The notes under the pieces: generated by a model | What the model was told of the DNA's origin: nothing | The model's input: only the letters and a program-made list of their open reading frames with translations | The model's database searches: none | Assembly (NCBI RefSeq): GCF_045679555.1 | Contig: NC_092115.1 | Location: 37,983,728-38,047,727, forward strand | DNA: 64,000 bases | Direction of reading: 5' to 3' | Source: Salvelinus alpinus | Lineage: Eukaryota; Chordata; Actinopteri; Salmoniformes; Salmonidae | In this document: piece after piece, positions 12,750 to 25,384 of the stretch | Layout of the letters: the number at the start of each line of letters is the position of its first letter | Position numbering within the stretch: the stretch's first letter is position 1 | Translations under genes and position numbers: made by a program

Positions 12750-13696
12750 GTGTCAAGAAACAGATCTGGGGAAGGGTACCAAAAAATGCATTTAAGATCC
12801 CCAAGAACACAGTGGCCTTCATCATTATTAAATGGAAGAAGTTTGGAACCACCAACACTTCCTAGATCTGGCCGCCCGGCCAAACTGAGCAATCGGGGGG
12901 GAAGGGTCTTGGTCAGGGAGGTGACCAAGAACCAGATGGTCACTCTGACAGAGCTCCAGAATTCCTCTGTGGAGGTGGGAGAACCTTCCAGAAGGACAAC
13001 CATCTCTGCAGCACTCCACCAATCAGGCCTTTATGGTAGAGTGGCCAGCCGGAAGCCACTACTCAGTAAAAGGCACATGACTGCCCGCTTGGAGTTTGCA
13101 AAAAGGCACCTAAAGGACTCACACCATGAGAAACAAGATTCTCTGGTCTGATGAAACCAAGATTGAACTCTTTGTCCTGAATGCCAAGCGTCATGTCTGG
13201 AGGAAACCTGGCACCATCCCTCCAGGGAAGCAATGGTGGTGGCAGGATCGTGCTGTGGGGATGTTTTTCAGTGGCAGGGACTGGGAGACTAGTCAGGATT
13301 GAGGAAAAGATGACCGGAGCAAAGTACAGAGAGATCCTTGATAAAAATCTGCTCCAGAGCTCTCAGGACCTCAGACTGGGGCGAAGGTTCACCTTCCAAC
13401 AGGACAACAACCCTAAGCACACAGTCAAGACAACACAGGACTGGCATCGGGACAAGTCTCTGAATGTCCTTGAATGGCCCAGCCAGAGCCCGGACTTGGA
13501 CCCAATCGAACATCTCTGGACAGACCTGAAAATAGCTGTGGAGCGACACTCCCCATTAAACCTGACAGAGCTTGAGAGGATCTGCAGAGAAGAATGGGAG
13601 AAACTTCCCAAATACAGGTGTGCCAAGTTTGTAGCGTCATACCCAAGAAGACACAAGGCTGTAATCGCTGCCAAAGGCGCTTCAACAAAGTATTGA
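12750..13696 (+). pseudogene. Tc1 transposase, broken
   Basis: Plus-strand pieces in several frames. The first covers the paired DNA-binding domain (GRPAKLSNRGGRVLVREVTK, SRKPLLSKRHMTARLEFAKR). The second, from about 13181, covers GGGRIVLWGCFSVAGTGRLV, FQQDNNPKHTVKTTQDW and SPDLDPIEHLWTDLK, that is the second D and the E of the DD34E triad. The frame changes near 13150 in the first-D block (WSDETK-like) and again near 13230. The expected start codon region around 12700 is also degraded. The copy is inactive. Confidence 0.88.
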
Positions 13697-14898
13697 GTAA
13701 AGGGTCTGAATACTTATGTAAATATGATATTTCAGTTTTTTTGTTGTTGGATAAATTAGCTGACATTTCTAAAAACCTGTTTTTGTTTCGTCATTATGGG
13801 GTATTGTGTGTAGATTGGTGAGGGGAAAAAACAATTGAATCCATTTTAGAGTATGGCTATAACGTAACAAAATGTGGAAAAAGTCAAGGGGTCTGAATAT
13901 TTTCCTAATGCACTGTATATATATATATAGAGTTTTTCTGTCTGATATGAGGTTCTTCCCCGGTGCATTTCCGTAGAATTTTGATAAATAATATTTTCAT
14001 GAAATAAATATAAATCAATACATTTTTTGTGATTAAGCCTGCTTCTCCCAGTGATGATACAGGTGACATACTACAGGGGGAGCAGCTCATTGGATAAACA
14101 CTAGATGGCGATAACAAGAGGGAAACTTCATGGCAGGGTTGGGAAAGGATTATTTCATTGTTTTAACCATGGTTGGGGAGTAACGGATTACATGTAATCC
14201 GTTGCATGTAAGGGATTACGAAAAAACGGTAACTGTAATCCGTTATGTTTCCAGCAAAAATATTGTAATCAGATTACAGATACTTCTGAAAAACTAGATG
14301 ATTACTTCCAGGATTACTTTTAAATTCAGAAAGGATGTTTGAGGAAAAAAATCTTTGACACTTCTCTGTTTTCTCAATGACATTCAAATCAGCATTGAAA
14401 AAAGGGGCAAGTTTAAGTTTGTTCCACCTGAGCGAGTCTGACCACAAGTCAGAGACCACTATGATGACACACCAAATGGGTTTGATGGATCGCGGGGAAA
14501 GAGCAGGAATAGGCTTTTGTAGGCTAGTCCAAGCTATGTCTTCCAATGGTGCGACTGCTGTCGGCATCCAAAGATTATCCAACTTGAATAAACGTTTGGA
14601 GGTAAGGATGACAGCAGTGGTGTAGACTATGGTGATACGGATATCACTTATTAATGATATCTACATAGCGCATTGATGTGAACCACACTCCTGCTTTCTC
14701 ATTTAGTTATTTGCGGTTTACGGATTGTGGTTGTTGTGGATGGCTGTTCACAAATCTAAATGTGTATTTGAACCCAATAATGGTTGAATTCAAGAAGTTT
14801 AAGCTGCCTATAAATCATTGTTTTTGAAACCAGTGGACAGCCAGTGAAAAATGTGCTCTTCCAACAGCTGCACAGTGCGGATCCCAGTTTATGGAATA

Positions 14899-15063
14899 AA
14901 AGTGGGGCTTTAATTCATGCTGATAAAAAAAAAATCCATAGACCTAATGGACACGTGCTCAAACTCGCACACTTTTAGACTTAAAGTGACAATCTGTAGT
15001 TGCTACATCCATTTTTTAAATATATCTATATATTTTTATCAGCATGAATTAAAGCCCCACTTT
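14899..15063. repeat. Perfect ~31-bp inverted repeat with ~100-nt loop
   Basis: AAGTGGGGCTTTAATTCATG at 14899 continues to TGATAAAAA (14929). Its exact reverse complement is at 15033-15063. It is internal to the hAT-like element, so it is not the terminal repeat. It could form a stable hairpin. Confidence 0.85.
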
Positions 15064-15109
15064 TAAATCCCCAGCGATACGCCATCCCATCTGTATTGTG
15101 CTTAGTGGG

Positions 15110-15561
15110 ACTATAATTTGTTTTTCAACAGGACAATGACCCAAAACACACCTCCAGGCTGTATAAGGGCTATTTGACCTAGAAGGAGTGATGGAGTGAT
15201 ACATCAGATGACCTGGTCTCCACAACCCAATTGAGATGGTTTGGGATGAGTTGGACCTCAGAGTGAAGGAAAAGCAGACAAGAAGTGCTCAGCATATGTG
15301 GGAACTCCTTCAAGATGGTTGGAAAAGCATTCTTCATGAAGCTGGTTGAGTGAATGCCTAAAGCTGTCATAAAGAAAAAGGGTGGCTACTTTGAATAATC
15401 TAAAATATATTTGTTTAACACTTTTTTGGTTACTACATGATTCCATATGTGTTATTACATAGTGTTGATGTCTTCACTATTATTCTACAACTTAGAAAAT
15501 AGTAAAAATAAAGAAAAACCCTGGAATGAGCAGGTGTTGTCCAAACTTCTGACTGGCACTG
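15110..15561 (+). mobile_element. Tc1-like fragment (3' half) inside the hAT-like element
   Basis: The plus strand encodes the C-terminal transposase remnant beginning at QQDNDPK and reaching [20 protein letters not shown], followed by the right terminal repeat ending GACTGGCACTG next to TA at 15562-15563. The 5' half is absent. Confidence 0.85.
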
Positions 15562-16984
15562 TATACCCATTGATTCTTGATGAATATAACTTATAAATGC
15601 TTCATGAGCTTAGTTCAACTGTCACACTCCATGAGAACCCAAAATATAAACTTGTTTTTCTCCAATGTTTGTAAACATTGTACATGTCAACAAACACTGT
15701 AGAGCCTCATAACATGGTTAAAACAATACATGTTGATATCATGGATGTTCAGTCCTTGCATCCATAGCTCTGTCTATTAATCTGAGTGATTACGTTTCTC
15801 CAGGCCCATCCCTCAGCTTTTTACCAAAACAGAGGCTGGGCGGCCATTCTGTTATTGTTTCATCTGTGGATTAAACAATCGACCGATAGAAAATGCAGCA
15901 TACGGCATTCATTTTTCACATGTAAATAGCACTTTTCAGTAGTGCTCAAATCATACCATTCCATGAGCGCAGCATTTATTTTTCAAATCAGAACCCAATC
16001 AGTCCTCCATGACAACAAAATCATAAACAGCAGAGTAGGGCTGGCTAATAAGTCGGTAGTTTTGGGGTTATGCTCAGGTAAAACAATTTGGCTAATCTAC
16101 ACTTCCATATTTCCAAGTCTTATTCTTGAAGATCAAGGGGTTTAATATTTATTGGAATGACTGGAATTCTGATAGACTTTGTTTTTTAGTGTAAAGATAT
16201 AATTTAATCGTATTATTACATGTAGTTCGAAAGCAATAGGTTAGAAGAAGCCCACATAACCAACCCATAAAGTAAAATGTAACATCCATATATGGCCAAC
16301 TATGTAAACTTAAACATTGATTTATTCTGCAATAGATGTGGTTAGATTGGTAACATACGTTTTGGTCATCTTCTAATGCCTCTTTAGGGGAAAGTAATCT
16401 AAAAGTAACGGAATGTAATCAGATTACGTTACTGAGTTTGGGTAATCCAAAAGTTACTGATTACAGTTTTGGACAGGTAACTAGTAACTGTAACGGATTA
16501 CATTTAGAAAGTAACCTACCCAGCCCTGGTTTTAACTATTGGTTTCAACATATTGTTCTTTCCCTGGTGTCCGTACATGTATTTCATGTGGATTCTCTAG
16601 CTCTGTCTTTCTCTAAATCCCTCTGTTTCTAACCCCCCCTCCCCCGGGCCCTCTCTCTCGCTCTCTGTAGCTCTGCCAGTTGATTGGTGTAGGAGCCCCA
16701 GGTGACCCTCTACATGCCCAGACCCATGCCCAGGCCAGAATACACACACACAAACACATACGGTCCCATGGATGTTACAGGGTCCTAGTTCGGGGGATTA
16801 GAGAAGCAGAGACAATGCCAATCTGCTAGCCAGCATGTTTACAAGGAGCCTCAGTGAGTGGGTCTCTCTTCCTCTCTCTGTTCTCTCTATTCTCCTTTGA
16901 TCTCAGTGACGAGTGTTTCTCTGCTCCTCTGCTACATCAGACCTGCATCCATCTCAGCCAGTCTGTGTGTACAGATAATAATGT

Positions 16985-17415
16985 AATAACAAATCAAATC
17001 AAATCAAATGTATTTATATAGCCCTTCTTACATCAGCTGATATCTCAAAGTGCTGTACAGAAACCCAGCCTAAAACCCCAAACAGCAAGCAATGCAGGTG
17101 TAGAAGCACGGTGGCTAGGAAAAACTCCCTAGAAAGGCCAAAACCTAGGAAGAAACCTAGAGAGGAACCAGGCTATGAGGGGTGGCCAGTCCTCTTCTGG
17201 CTCTGCCGGGTGGAGATTATAACAGAACATGGCCAAGATGTTCAAATGTTCATAAATGACCAGCATGGTCAAATAATAATCACAGTGGTTGTAGAGGGTG
17301 CAACAGGTCAGCACCTCAGGAGTAAATGTCAGTTGGCTTTTCATAGCCGATCATTAAGAGTATCTCTACCGCTCCTGCTGTCTCTAGAGAGTTGAAAACA
17401 GCAGGTCTGGGACAG
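16985..17415 (-). mobile_element. L2/RSg-1-type LINE 3' tail
   Basis: Begins with AAATCAAATCAAATGTATTT, then the stretch reading AAACCCAGCCTAAAACCCC and GAAAAACTCCCTAGAAAGGC. The same sequence is found at 30890-31500 and, in opposite orientation, at the 3' end of the LINE at 25850-25994. It is a 5'-truncated insertion in minus orientation. Confidence 0.85.
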
Positions 17416-17419
17416 GTAG

Positions 17420-17545
17420 CACGTAACAATGTTCGGAATGGAGTGAATGGAATGGCATCAAACATGGATGTGGTTGATACCATTCCATTTACTCCATTCC
17501 AGCCATTATTATGAGCCGTCCTCCCCTCAGCAGCCTCCACTGGTG
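17420..17545. mobile_element. Partial foldback MITE
   Basis: GGAATGGAGTGAATGGAATG and, about 45 bases on, CCATTCCATTTACTCCATTC form a partial palindrome. The right end runs into CAGCAGCCTCCACTGG. A fuller copy of the same family is at 45412-45558. Confidence 0.65.
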
Positions 17546-17637
17546 TGCACTCAGAGACCTTAACCCACATGTCACATTAGATCCAGCAGAACACCTCTGT
17601 CCCGGCCCCCTCTCTCAAGGGCACCTCTCTACCTCTC

Positions 17638-17801
<164 letters not shown>

Positions 17802-17929
17802 CCTCTATCTTTGTCCGCCTTCCTTTCTCTCTGACAGTACAGAGTGGTGGAGATGGACATTGACATTCAGTACAGTAAAAGGGTTTGAGTGCAAGAAAGT
17901 GTGTGTATGTGTCTGTGCATGCTTCTGTA

Positions 17930-18481
17930 CACTGAGTATACCAAACGTTAGGAACACCTTCCTAATATTGAGTTGCACCCCCACCCCCCCCCACCCCGCC
18001 GTTGCCCTCAGAACAGCCTCAATTCGTTGGAGCATGGACTCTACAAGGTGTTGAAAGCGTTCCACAGGGATGCTGGCCCATGTTGACCCCAATGCTTCCC
18101 ACAGTTGTGTCAAGTTGGCTGGATGTCCTTTGGGTGGTGAACCATTCTTGATACACACAGGAAACTGTTGAGAGTGAAACACACAGCAGCGTTGCAGTTC
18201 TTGACACAAACCGGCGCGCCTCGCACCTACTACCAAACCCTGTTCAAAGGCACTTCAATCTTTTGTCTTGCCCATTCACCCTCTGAATGGCACACACACT
18301 GTACACAATCCATGTCTTAAAAATCCTTCTTTAACCCGTCTCCTCCCTTTCATCTACACTGATTGAAGTGGTTTTAACAAGTGACATCAATAAGGGATCA
18401 TAGCTTTCACCTGGATTCACCTGGTCAGTCTATGTCATGGAAAGAGCAGGTGTTCTTAATGTTTTAAACACTCACTCAGTG
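17930..18481 (-). mobile_element. Tc1-derived MITE (552 bp), internally deleted
   Basis: Ends CACTGAGTATACCAAACGTT (left) and, reversed, CACTGAGTGAGTGTTTAAAA, flanked by TA at 17928-17929 and 18482-18483. The minus strand keeps a short transposase remnant ([20 protein letters not shown]). It is a common salmonid non-autonomous type. Confidence 0.85.
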
Positions 18482-18489
18482 TATGTGTC

Positions 18490-19890
18490 ATCGTGGCTTT
18501 GTCCTATTGTCTGAGCTCATGATTCCGAACAACATTTTGACGGTCAGGTACTCTCATTCTTCATAATTATGATAATTGGATAATCATTTAATAATCTGTT
18601 AATCAGTCCTAAATGGCTATTTGGGTTAAATTTGATAAACCGCTTTAGTGGCCACTCATCTATCCAGATTAAACCTGGATTATTAAAAACCTCAGGACAA
18701 TAACAGAACTAAATGGACCGGATTAGGAACAGGGATTACAGAGAGAAAGTCCAGTTTTCGTGTGTATGTGTGTGCGTGTGCGTGCGTGTGTGCGTGTTTG
18801 TGTGTGTGTGAGTGAGTGTGTGTTGAGCTGAAACACAGGACCAGCAGGGTTAAACCGACCCTCTCTAATACCTCTCACTTTTCTTCTCTTTTGCTGGCCT
18901 AGTGTTCCTTTATCCCTTCATTTCTCATTGGAGTGTTCTCTCTGTTCTGGTTCCTTCGACAGGGCTCTTCTAAACCCTCTCTTCAATTCACTTCAAGGGC
19001 CTCTGCTTTAGAAAACCTCCCTCTCCACCCCCCCCCCCCCCTCTCCTCCCTCCACCCTCCCTCTGTCTATTCTTTAGCCCAGGGTGGGTAGTGAGTTTAA
19101 TGAATTCTCTTTTCTCTCTCAAGCGAGGCGCTGAAAGCTGATTTCTGATCACAAGGTGAGAGAGGGGGTTCTTTTTGGGTTGAAGTTTCAACGTCAAACT
19201 GGGTGGTTAGGACTGGGGTCACTGTTGTGATGAGCCAACAGGAATAGGATGAAGTTGGCGTAGACACTGACACTAGGTCAGTTATGCGTTTTCACTCTCT
19301 AATAAAGTTGGGATTTGGGGGGGGGGGGGGGGGGGGTCTGATTCTGGAGCTGTGCCTACCCATAACTACTGAAGCAGACCCACAGGTACACAGCTGTTAG
19401 ACACCCCATCACAGTAGATAGACAGGTGATGGATCAGCTCTGAGCCCTTGTGAAAACCTGTTTCTCCTTAGTTCTGATTGGATATGGAAATGCATTAGCT
19501 GGTTTATGAGGGGGAATTGTTTAATCAAATAATTGTGTTAGTGGGTAAAACAAAAACACATTCCATAATGCATTGTCTCCCATCAGGGCGTGATTATCTG
19601 CTTCCTGATTAGAGCGGGCAGTACTCTGGGACACCTATTAAATAATTAAACAGATGTTGTGGTGACGAGGGGACAATGTTCCCGAGGTGTGTAAGATGAA
19701 GACACACCCACACACACAAACTCTGACCCCTGTGTTTTTCCCCCTATGTGGTATGGTAAAGAGCTGCTAATCTCTCCAGTTGACCTCAGGAGGGGTGTGT
19801 GTGTGTGTGTGTGTGTGGAAAAGTCAGAGGAGTTCTCTCAGGCCCTCGGTGATCTTATAGGGGCACAGTCTGTCAACACATTACACAGCA
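18490..19890. other. Intergenic, no gene seen; poly-C and poly-G tracts
   Basis: Contains an interrupted TG tract (18760-18815), a C-run at 19028-19041 and a G-run at 19317-19336, and (TG)n at 19795-19817. No exon or element recognised. Confidence 0.6.
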
Positions 19891-20004
<114 letters not shown>

Positions 20005-20202
20005 ACGTGGAGAAGTTTGTTTGACCTGACGGAGATCCGTTTCGTTGTCAATAAAGCAGTGAATTGGGAGCTTTATGCGGAGAAGATTGGCAGTGAGTGA
20101 ATGTATGCGTCAGTGTATGTGACTGTATGTTTTGTGTCTGTCCCAACTGACCTATGCTGTCTCTGCCACATTTCCGTTCCAGAGTTTCATTCACTTGTGA
20201 AC

Positions 20203-20204
<2 letters not shown>

Positions 20205-20293
<89 letters not shown>
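20205..20293. repeat. (GT)n microsatellite
   Basis: About 89 bp of pure GT, immediately after the first copy of the duplicated flank at 20136-20204. Confidence 0.97.
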
Positions 20294-20295
<2 letters not shown>

Positions 20296-20661
20296 CATGC
20301 AGTCCTATGTGTGTTAGAAAGCTGTGTTACCCATGGAAGAGTAGTTTAATATTTCAACTTGCCCTCTAAAGTTAGGATACCCCAGGCTACCTCCTGTCAG
20401 ACAGAACAAACACACAAGTACGCACACACACACGGACAGACACACACACACACACACACACACATGTGCATACGCGTACACACACATACGCATGAAGCCT
20501 TAAGGACCTGCGACCTGTCAGAAATCACAATCTAGATGTCAAGGGCAGAGTGTGTTAGTGAGTGTGACAGAGAGAGACAGAGAGAGACAAAGGGGAGAGG
20601 GACAGAGATAGATGGAGGGAGAGAGAGAGAGAGGAGGACGGAGAAAGATGGAGGGAGAAGG

Positions 20662-20816
<155 letters not shown>

Positions 20817-21014
20817 AACATGAAGGGACAGAGGGGAGGATGGCTTTTTACTTTAATGGGCATATCAAATGTTGTCCTAGTGATGTGTTTGGACAACACA
20901 CAACATTAAAGTATCCCTAACCCTGATCTCAGCTGACACTCCAATAGGTCTGTCCCAACTGACCTATGCTGTCTTTGCCACATTTCCGTTCCAGAGTTTC
21001 ATTCACATGTGAAC

Positions 21015-21171
<157 letters not shown>

Positions 21172-21578
21172 TGTTTGTGGTGTGAGCGCGTACATGTATT
21201 TTATAGAGAGAGCCTACCAAAACACCTCACAGATTTATACAGTACTTTTCCTTAAAGCCTTTGGTTTCTCGTACGGAGACGAGTTTGGGAGAGGTAAAAG
21301 TAACTGAGGCCAGGAAAAGAGAGGAGGGGAGGAGAAGTGGAGGAAAGATGAACAGACTGGAAAGGAGGAGTGGATAGAGGTTCTTCCTGTGCCATATGGC
21401 TGGGGTTGGGTTCAGACAGATAAAATGTTGCCTAGCATTCACAATGCTTAACAACACACGAATGAATCTTTAACACACACACACAATGGTTAACATGTGA
21501 ATGAAACTCTGACACATCCATCCACACAGAGTGACTAATAAATGTTAGGGGTCTGGGTGATGGGTTGGCCTGACCCTG

Positions 21579-21779
<201 letters not shown>

Positions 21780-21964
21780 CCATGAGGGGTTGAGGAGTGT
21801 GTGCGCATCCCCAGTCACTCCCCACTTCCCTTCCACCTGACTGCCTGTGTGTGTCTATGTGAGTGTGTGAGTGTAGGCCTGTCTTTGTGTGTGAATGGGG
21901 GCTTTGTCCCGCAATCTGTGACTCTCTACCCCGCCAGATTTCTAATGAGTTTCCAATGGTGATT

Positions 21965-22152
<188 letters not shown>

Positions 22153-22596
22153 CGTGCGTGCATTCAGCCACCTCTTCTTTCTCCTGCTCATCCATTCTTC
22201 ATGCTGGCAGTTTTGTGTTCTCTTCCTGAGAATGCCTCCATCTGACCTTTACCCGAGCTTTGTGGGCATGTGTGTAATTATGTGTGCAAATGTGTGTCTT
22301 TGAATTGTTTTACTGTTTGCAGGTGTGTTTTGAATTTGGTGTGTGTCTGTGAGTGTGAGAGAGGGATTATGTATATCTGTATTTGAGTGAGAAAATGGTA
22401 TAAGTGTGTTTGGGAATGTTTGGGATTAAGTATGTGTGTGTGTCGGTGTGTGTGCATCACAGGGACTCCCACCTCTTATGACCCAGGCCCCCTGATCTGT
22501 GTGTCTCTCCATAAATATTTCCATTGTCATTCCAGACAGGAATTTACGCACTTCAAATCATTGACCTACATACAGACACGCCTATATTTCTGCTAG

Positions 22597-22684
22597 CTGT
22601 ATAATATTGCCATAATATACTGTTATATTACCAACAGTACTGTCACCTGTATAATACTGCCATAATATACTGTTATATTACCAA
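22597..22684 (+). repeat. 50-bp minisatellite, left part (split by a LINE)
   Basis: One full unit (22597-22646, starting CTGTATAATATTGCCATAAT) and a partial second unit (22647-22684). The array resumes at 25995-26090 after the LINE, starting at the base where the unit should continue. Confidence 0.85.
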
Positions 22685-23259
22685 TCTATCCCATTTCTGG
22701 TCAGACCCTCCGGCCACAACTTCCGGACTTGTCTCCATGCTGATGTGCTGTTTGTTGTTACTTTGATGCTACTTGGCTACCTGCAAACTTTACGGTTTTA
22801 ACTTTTTACAACCGTTTAATCAAAATAGTAATTTGACACATTTACGGTTTTTTTATACCCCGGATGCTTTACCTGGACATGGTTGTACAGGAACTCCACC
22901 AGCCGACGCTAAGTAGTTACTATGCCATCTAATTGCAGTCACTGTACTCATAATATACAGGAAAACTATCCCCTTATGGTGAGGATAGCCGTGTTGCAAG
23001 CACAGCTTCAGACGCAATCCTTAGGCAGGGTAATCTAAGTGTAGGAAAGAATGAAACAGCGTCTGTGCCACCAGTAAGTACAGATAGTAGTATAAATCCC
23101 CCCGCACAGTCCCAGCAGCCGGACCATTTTCTCAAGGCTTCTGGAAGGAAATACTGTCGGCACGCTCAACCGGTGTCGCTCATTCAGCCGACAGAAACTT
23201 TCAACCGGTTCTCCCCGTTAAGCACAGACCGTTACGGGGTCTGAGCAGCTGAAGCCTCA

Positions 23260-23800
23260 CACAATTAGCTATGACAAATTTAAACCATTAGTCATTGTTG
23301 ACTCCATTACCTGCAATATTAGACTTAAAAAGAATCATCCAGCGATCATGCACTGTTTACCAGGGGGCAGGGCTACCGATGTAAAGGCTAATCTGAAGAT
23401 GGTGCTTGCTAAGGCTAAAACTGGCGAGTGTAGAGAGTATAGGAATATTGTTATCCACTTCGGCACCGACGATGTTAGGATGAAACAGTCAGAGGTCACC
23501 AAGCGCAACATAGCTTCAGCGTGTAAATCAGTTAGAAAGATGTGTCGGCATTGAGTAATTGTCTCTGGCCCCCTCCCAGTTATGGGAGGTGATGAGCTCT
23601 ACAGCAGAGTCTCACAACTCAATCGCTGGTTGAAAACTGTTTTCTGACCCTCCCAAAAGATACGATTTTGAGATAATTTACCCTCTTTCTGGGGCTCATC
23701 CACAAACAGGACCAAGCCTGGCCTGCTGAGGAGTGACGGACTCCATCCTAGCTGGAGGGGTGCTCTCATCTTATCTATCAGCATAGACAGGGCTCTAACT
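23260..23800 (+). pseudogene. LINE ORF1 esterase-like domain, broken
   Basis: Reads YDKFKPLVIVDSITCNIRLK, HCLPGGRATDVKANLKMVLA, IVIHFGTDDVRMKQSEVTK and then GPLPVMGGDELYSRVSQLN-like sequence. These match the SGNH-esterase blocks of CR1/L2 ORF1 (normally GDS, GxND/GTND). The glycine of the GDS block is replaced by V and the GTND block reads GTDD, and stops interrupt the frame after 23550, so it is inactive. Confidence 0.75.
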
Positions 23801-24336
23801 CCTCTAGCTTCACAATGAGATAGGGTGCAGGCCAGGCAGCAGGCTGTCAGCCAGCCTGCCAGCTTAGTGGAGTCTGCCACTAGCACAGTCAGTGTAGTCA
23901 GCTCAGCTATCCCCATTGAGACTGTGTCTGTGCCTCGACCTAAGTTGGATAAAACTAAACATGGCGGTGTTCACTTTGGCAATCTCACTGGAATAAAGAC
24001 CTTCTCCATTCCTGTCATTATTGAAAGAGATTGTGATACCTCACATCTCAAAATAGGGCTACTTACTTTTAGATCCATCACATCCAAAGGCAGTTATAGT
24101 CAATGAACTACTAACAACTAACACAATCTTGATGTGATTGGCCTGACTGAAACATGGCTTAAGCCTGATGAATTTACTGTGTTAAATGAGGCCTCTCCTC
24201 CTGGTTACACTAGTGACCATATTCCCTGCGCATCCTGCAAAGGCGGAGGTGTTGCTAACATTACAAATTACTGCGTTTTCGTCTTTTGAGTTTCTAGTCA
24301 TGAAATCTACGCAGCCTACTGATCACTTTTATAGAT

Positions 24337-24645
24337 ATGTGTAACGTAGATGCTGCGAGTCGAGAAGCAGGTGGTAAGTTTAATATAACAAATAACATGG
24401 AACAATACAACATAGGAGTAGCGTCAAGACTTGAACAACAGAAACAATACTGCCTAGGGAAGGTACCTAAGGGAGTGCCAGATAAAGGGGAGGTAATGGA
24501 GTCCAGGTGTTGCTTAATGATGATGCGCAGGTGCGCGTAATGATGAAAGCCAGGTGCACGTAATGATGTTTCCCGGGACCGGTGGTTAATATACCGGTGA
24601 CGTCAAACGCCGGAGGGGAGAAGCGGGAGTAGACGTGACACTACT
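24337..24645 (+). mobile_element. LTR-like block (fossil) inside the L2 LINE
   Basis: About 300 bp from TGTAACGTAGATGCTGCG to GTAGACGTGACA, interrupting the endonuclease region of the LINE. TG...CA ends suggest a solo LTR, but no matching target duplication was found, so the boundaries are approximate. Confidence 0.45.
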
Positions 24646-24926
24646 GTTTACAGGCCTCCTGGTTCGTATACAGCATTCCTCATTCCTCACTGAGTTCCCT
24701 GAATTCCTATTGGACGTTGTAGTCATGGCAGATAATTATCAAATTTTTGGGTGACTTTAATATTCACATGGAAAAGTCCACAGACCCACTCCAAAAGGCT
24801 TTCGGAGCCATCATCGACTCAGTGGGTTTTGTCCAACATGTCTCCGGATCTACTCACTGCCACAGTCATACCCTGGACTTAGTTTTGTCCCGTGGAATAA
24901 ATATTGTGGATCTAAACGTTTTTCCT

Positions 24927-25384
24927 TGTCACACCCTGGCCTTAGTTATCTTTGTGTTCATTATTATTTTTAGTCAGGTCAGGGTGTGACATCATGAAGT
25001 ATGTGTTTTTGTATTGTCTAGGGGGTTGTATGGTTTAGAGGGTTAAGGAGTATAGATGGTTTAGTGTTGTGTGTAGTTGTCTAGGAAAGTCTATGGTTGC
25101 CTGAATGGGTTCCCAATTAGAGACAGCTGGTTACTGTTGTCTCTGATTGGGAGCCATATTTAAGACAGCCATAGGCTTTAGCTGTTGTGGGTCATTGTAT
25201 ATGTCTAGTCTATGTCGAACGTAAGTAGTTTGTGTGTGCACTTGCGTTTGTAGTTTCACGGTCGTTTGTTGTTTTGTTAGTTTGAATAAGTGTTTCGTGT
25301 TCCGTCTTCTATATAATAAAAAGAAGATGTATTCATATCATGCTGCGCCTTGGTCCTCTCAATCATATCAAGACGATCGTGACA
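24927..25384 (+). mobile_element. Solo LTR (fossil) inside the L2 LINE
   Basis: 458 bp starting TGTCACACCCTGGCC and ending ACGATCGTGACA, flanked by a 5-bp duplication, TTCCT, at 24922-24926 and 25385-25389. It contains a polyadenylation-like AATAAA near 25315. Related in sequence and end motif (CGATCGTGACA) to the block at 12013-12366. No coding sequence. Confidence 0.78.

Larger units (their letters stand above)
11961..13915 (+). mobile_element. Tc1-like DNA transposon interrupted by a solo LTR
   Basis: The element starts CAGTGCATTTGGAAATTATT and ends with the inverted form (…CCTAATGCACTG), flanked by TA at 11959-11960 and 13916-13917. Removing the LTR insertion and its duplicated GTTAC leaves about 1.6 kb, the usual size. 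Transposase is on the plus strand. This subfamily (terminal motif GACTTTTTCCACATTTTGTT) is distinct from the one at 919-2524. Confidence 0.93.
14168..16528. mobile_element. hAT-like non-autonomous element (2.36 kb) with long GTAATC-rich ends
   Basis: Flanked by an 8-bp duplication, GTTTTAAC, at 14160-14167 and 16529-16536. The left end is CATGGTTGGGGAGTAAC and the right end, reversed, is CAGGGCTGGGTAGGTTAC. Both sub-terminal regions are packed with GTAATC/GATTAC motifs. An 8-bp duplication and C(A)xGGxTGGG ends are hAT hallmarks. There is no intact transposase. A Tc1 fragment lies inside. Confidence 0.75.
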
